Source: JBJENW01 sp051880395
GTDB taxonomy: Bacteria > Bacillota > Clostridia > Lachnospirales > Lachnospiraceae
Assembly (NCBI GenBank): GCA_051880395.1
Contig: JBJENW010000039.1
Location: 1 to 24,370 of the forward strand
DNA: 24,370 nucleotides
Reading direction: 5' to 3'
The translations under genes were made by a program, and so were the position numbers. Position 1 is the first letter of the stretch, and every line of letters begins with the position of its first letter. Below are positions 22,203-24,370 of the stretch, piece after piece. Below the pieces are notes generated by a model, which was not told where the DNA came from, ran no database searches, and worked only from the letters and a program-made list of their open reading frames with translations.

Positions 22203-22231
22203 TAGAAAAAAAGCCAAAACTATTGTATAAT
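22203..22231 (+). promoter_or_regulatory. Candidate promoter of the 138-residue protein gene
   Basis: TAGAAA (22203-22208), a 17-nt spacer and a perfect TATAAT (22226-22231). The leader of about 95 nt has no obvious structured RNA. A start-stop frame at 22259 overlaps the next gene out of frame and is unlikely to be a gene. Confidence 0.5.
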
Positions 22232-22331
22232 TAAGATATAGGAGATACAGGAAGTGAAATGCATTTCCCTGAAAAAAGTAGTAACGATTCAGACAAAATG
22301 TCAGGAATCTATATTCTAGGAGGAAGTAACA

Positions 22332-22748
22332 ATGGCAGGAATCAAGGAATTAATCCGCACAGAGGCAGATGGTACCATTAGTTTCGGAGATTATTCTCTC
22401 GACAAAAAGGCAAAATTGGACAACTTTGAGCACAATGGAGATTTGTACAAAGTAAAGACGTATCAGGAAATCACAAAACTGGAACGTAACGGCTTATTTG
22501 TATATGAATCTGTTCCAGGTACCACGGTGACGGAGCTTGCACTTACCGATCAGCATGTATCTTTTGTAGTGGAAGGTCCGGAAGATGCACAGATCACCTT
22601 AGGTATGGAAGACGAAACCGAATACGATGTAAAAGTAAACGGTGTCGATGCAGGTCAGATGAAAACAAATCTGGGTGGAAAACTGATTCTCAGCGTAGAG
22701 CTGGATGCAGATAGCAAGACAAAAGTAGAAATTACAAAACTTGCATAA
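22332..22748 (+). CDS. Conserved 138-residue protein of unknown function
   Basis: A soluble, acidic, beta-rich protein without Cys, signal peptide or membrane span. It starts MAGIKELIRTEADGTISFGDYSL and contains YKVKTYQEITKLERNG, FVYESVPGTTVTEL and a KTNLGGKLILSVEL stretch near the end. I recall close relatives in Lachnospiraceae that carry the automatic name endosialidase. Nothing in this sequence (no catalytic domain, far too short) supports that, so the name should not be transferred. AGGAGG lies 9 nt before the ATG. It has its own promoter and a strong terminator and is conspicuously placed between clpC and radA. Confidence 0.8.
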   Translation: MAGIKELIRTEADGTISFGDYSLDKKAKLDNFEHNGDLYKVKTYQEITKLERNGLFVYESVPGTTVTELALTDQHVSFVVEGPEDAQITLGMEDETEYDVKVNGVDAGQMKTNLGGKLILSVELDADSKTKVEITKLA

Positions 22749-22764
22749 GAGCCAGATAAACGAG

Positions 22765-22798
22765 AAAAACCGGTGTGTCAGACGATGCACCGGTTTTT
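22765..22798 (+). terminator. Strong rho-independent terminator
   Basis: AAAAACCGGTG (22765-22775) pairs perfectly with CACCGGTTTTT (22788-22798) around a 12-nt loop, 17 nt after the stop codon. The A-rich left arm makes it potentially active in both directions. Confidence 0.85.
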
Positions 22799-22936
22799 CC
22801 ATTCCAAAATCATCGGATTTATAAGGCGTACTTGGAGCGTATGGAGATAAAATCTATGTGCAGCTGATGGAAAAAAGTCATAAAAACAAGTGCAAGAGAA
22901 AAATCGATAGTATATCATATAGAAAAGGAAAAAAAC

Positions 22937-24304
22937 ATGAAAAAAGGAAAAACAACCGTCTATTTTTGCCAGTCTTGCGGATACGAATCATCTAAGTGGA
23001 TGGGGCAGTGTCCGGCATGTAAAGAATGGAATACATTTGTTGAAGAAATTGTGGATAAAAAATCCCCGCAGGAAAAAAGGCGTGAGACAGCGCAGGCGGT
23101 AAAACCTGCGCTCTTGTCAGAAATTGAATTATCCAAAGAGACGCGTTATCACACACAGATGAAAGAATTGGATCGGGTGCTTGGAGGAGGTGTAGTACCG
23201 GGCTCTCTGATTCTCGTCGGTGGGGATCCAGGAATCGGAAAATCGACTCTTTTATTGCAGGTTTGTCAAAACCTGTCTGCACAGAAAAAAAAGATTCTTT
23301 ATATTTCAGGAGAAGAATCCCTTCAGCAGATCAAAATTCGGGCAGAACGAATCGGAACATTCAACGAATATCTTTCTTTGCTCTGCGAAACAGATTTATC
23401 GATCATAAAAGAGACGATTGAGAAAGAAAAACCAAAGATTGTAGTGATTGATTCTATCCAGACAATGATGAACGATTCTGTATCTTCTGCACCTGGAAGC
23501 GTTTCACAGGTACGGGAGTCTACAAATGTTTTCATGCAGATTGCGAAAGGAATGGGAATCAGCATTTTTATTGTCGGTCATGTGACAAAAGAGGGAGTCG
23601 TTGCGGGACCGCGTGTATTAGAGCATATGGTGGATACCGTATTATATTTTGAAGGAGACCGTCATGCAGCATATCGGATTTTGCGTGGGGTAAAAAATCG
23701 ATTTGGTTCTACAAACGAAATCGGTGTATTTGAAATGCGAAATAATGGTTTGTGTGAGGTGGAAAATCCGTCCGAATATATGTTGAATGGAAAACCGGAA
23801 GGTGCTACAGGATGTGTAGTGGCATGCTCCATGGAAGGAACACGACCAATTTTGCTAGAAGTACAGGCATTAGTCTGCCATACAAATTTTGGAATTCCCC
23901 GTCGCACCGCAGCCGGAACCGATTACAATCGGGTTAATCTCTTGATGGCGGTTTTGGAAAAACGATTAGGCCTCCACTTATCAGACTGTGATGCTTATGT
24001 AAACATTGCTGGTGGCATCAAAATGACAGAACCGGCAATTGATCTTGGAATTGTGATGGCGATCATTTCCAGCCAAAAAGACTGCGTAATCGATGAAAAG
24101 ACGATCTGTTTCGGAGAAGTTGGGCTAAGTGGAGAAGTGCGTGCGGTAAGCATGGCATCCCAACGAGTACAGGAGGCAGCAAAACTCGGGTTCGCCACCT
24201 GCATAATTCCGAAAGTGAATGAAGAAAGTATGGAGCCTGTCAAAGGAATTCGCGTGGTCGGTGTACGTACCGTAAAAGAAGTCTGGAATTTCATGATGCA
24301 GTGA
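22937..24304 (+). CDS. radA: DNA repair protein RadA (Sms)
   Basis: A 455-residue ATPase that promotes branch migration in recombinational repair. The N-terminal zinc finger is CQSC...CPAC (C11, C14, C25, C28). The RecA-like domain has Walker A GGDPGIGKS (95-103) and Walker B VVIDS (169-173). The diagnostic RadA motif KNRFG is at 253-257. The C-terminal third is the Lon-protease-like domain without protease activity (ending region GEVGLSGEVRAV). The length is normal. An AAAAGGAA site precedes the ATG. It is separated from the upstream gene by a terminator and 138 nt in which no clear promoter stands out. After its stop, the last 66 nt of the window show nothing assignable. Confidence 0.95.
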   Translation: MKKGKTTVYFCQSCGYESSKWMGQCPACKEWNTFVEEIVDKKSPQEKRRETAQAVKPALLSEIELSKETRYHTQMKELDRVLGGGVVPGSLILVGGDPGIGKSTLLLQVCQNLSAQKKKILYISGEESLQQIKIRAERIGTFNEYLSLLCETDLSIIKETIEKEKPKIVVIDSIQTMMNDSVSSAPGSVSQVRESTNVFMQIAKGMGISIFIVGHVTKEGVVAGPRVLEHMVDTVLYFEGDRHAAYRILRGVKNRFGSTNEIGVFEMRNNGLCEVENPSEYMLNGKPEGATGCVVACSMEGTRPILLEVQALVCHTNFGIPRRTAAGTDYNRVNLLMAVLEKRLGLHLSDCDAYVNIAGGIKMTEPAIDLGIVMAIISSQKDCVIDEKTICFGEVGLSGEVRAVSMASQRVQEAAKLGFATCIIPKVNEESMEPVKGIRVVGVRTVKEVWNFMMQ

Positions 24305-24370
24305 AAATAGTTGTGTAAATTTCTATTTGTCGGGCTAACCACTACGTTCATCTGCCCACTACTTTTTTGG

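Noticed and set aside
22259..22380. Short frame starting ATGCATTTCCCTG in the leader of the 138-residue protein gene
   Set aside because: It runs out of frame into a conserved gene, and its product is not protein-like; no coupling logic is evident.
1..24370. CRISPR array, tRNA or rRNA genes, insertion sequences, prophage or riboswitch
   Set aside because: No regular repeat-spacer pattern, cloverleaf, transposase, integrase or recognisable riboswitch core was seen on either strand by eye.

Overview
The window is a compact, roughly 43% GC stretch of chromosome. It almost certainly comes from a Firmicute of the class Clostridia, and most probably from a gut Lachnospiraceae. The grounds are strong AGGAGG ribosome binding sites, sigma-A type promoters, many rho-independent terminators, a fused FeoA-FeoB, a phosphofructokinase with pyrophosphate-type residues, and a clpC-radA neighbourhood. 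The genus call is inference; there is no rRNA or tRNA here. I see no phage, insertion sequence, integrase, tRNA or CRISPR array.

Layout from left to right. (1) At 213-1132 are an FlK-type acyl-CoA thioesterase and a small acidic protein of unknown function, each with its own promoter. (2) At 1238-4019 is a ferrous iron uptake operon: an operator-like inverted repeat over the promoter, a 59-residue Cys-containing protein, a FeoA-FeoB fusion and a small Cys-rich membrane protein. (3) At 4109-5041 is an SseB-family protein, ended by a hairpin. (4) At 5096-7982 is a three-gene operon: a condensation/acetyltransferase-fold protein, a zinc-ribbon membrane protein of DUF6320 type and an HSL-type alpha/beta hydrolase. 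It is closed by a bidirectional terminator shared with (5), a minus-strand 6-phosphofructokinase. (6) At 9374-10360 a radical SAM protein of the PflX/COG1313 type diverges from the phosphofructokinase. (7) At 10582-17544 is an oligopeptide ABC transporter (oppA, terminator, oppB, oppC, oppD, oppF) plus a small membrane protein. (8) At 17654-19228 is an SH3b-domain, single-pass membrane protein. (9) At 19319-24304 are a GntR/YtrA-type regulator, ClpC, a conserved 138-residue protein of unknown function and RadA.

The standout is the OppC-type permease at 13550-15361. It is twice the normal length because about 270 residues forming seven RCC1-like repeats (a predicted seven-bladed beta-propeller) sit in frame between TM1 and the Gly-Ser-Asp-rich motif that precedes TM2. 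In this permease family that loop is extracytoplasmic, so the propeller would lie on the face where the OppA lipoprotein docks. I know of no described function for such a permease.

Other points of interest are the clpC locus, which lacks ctsR-mcsA-mcsB next to it and carries a GntR-type regulator instead; the acyltransferase/zinc-ribbon/hydrolase operon of unknown substrate; a near-perfect 24-bp palindrome ahead of oppA; and an inverted repeat over the feo promoter.
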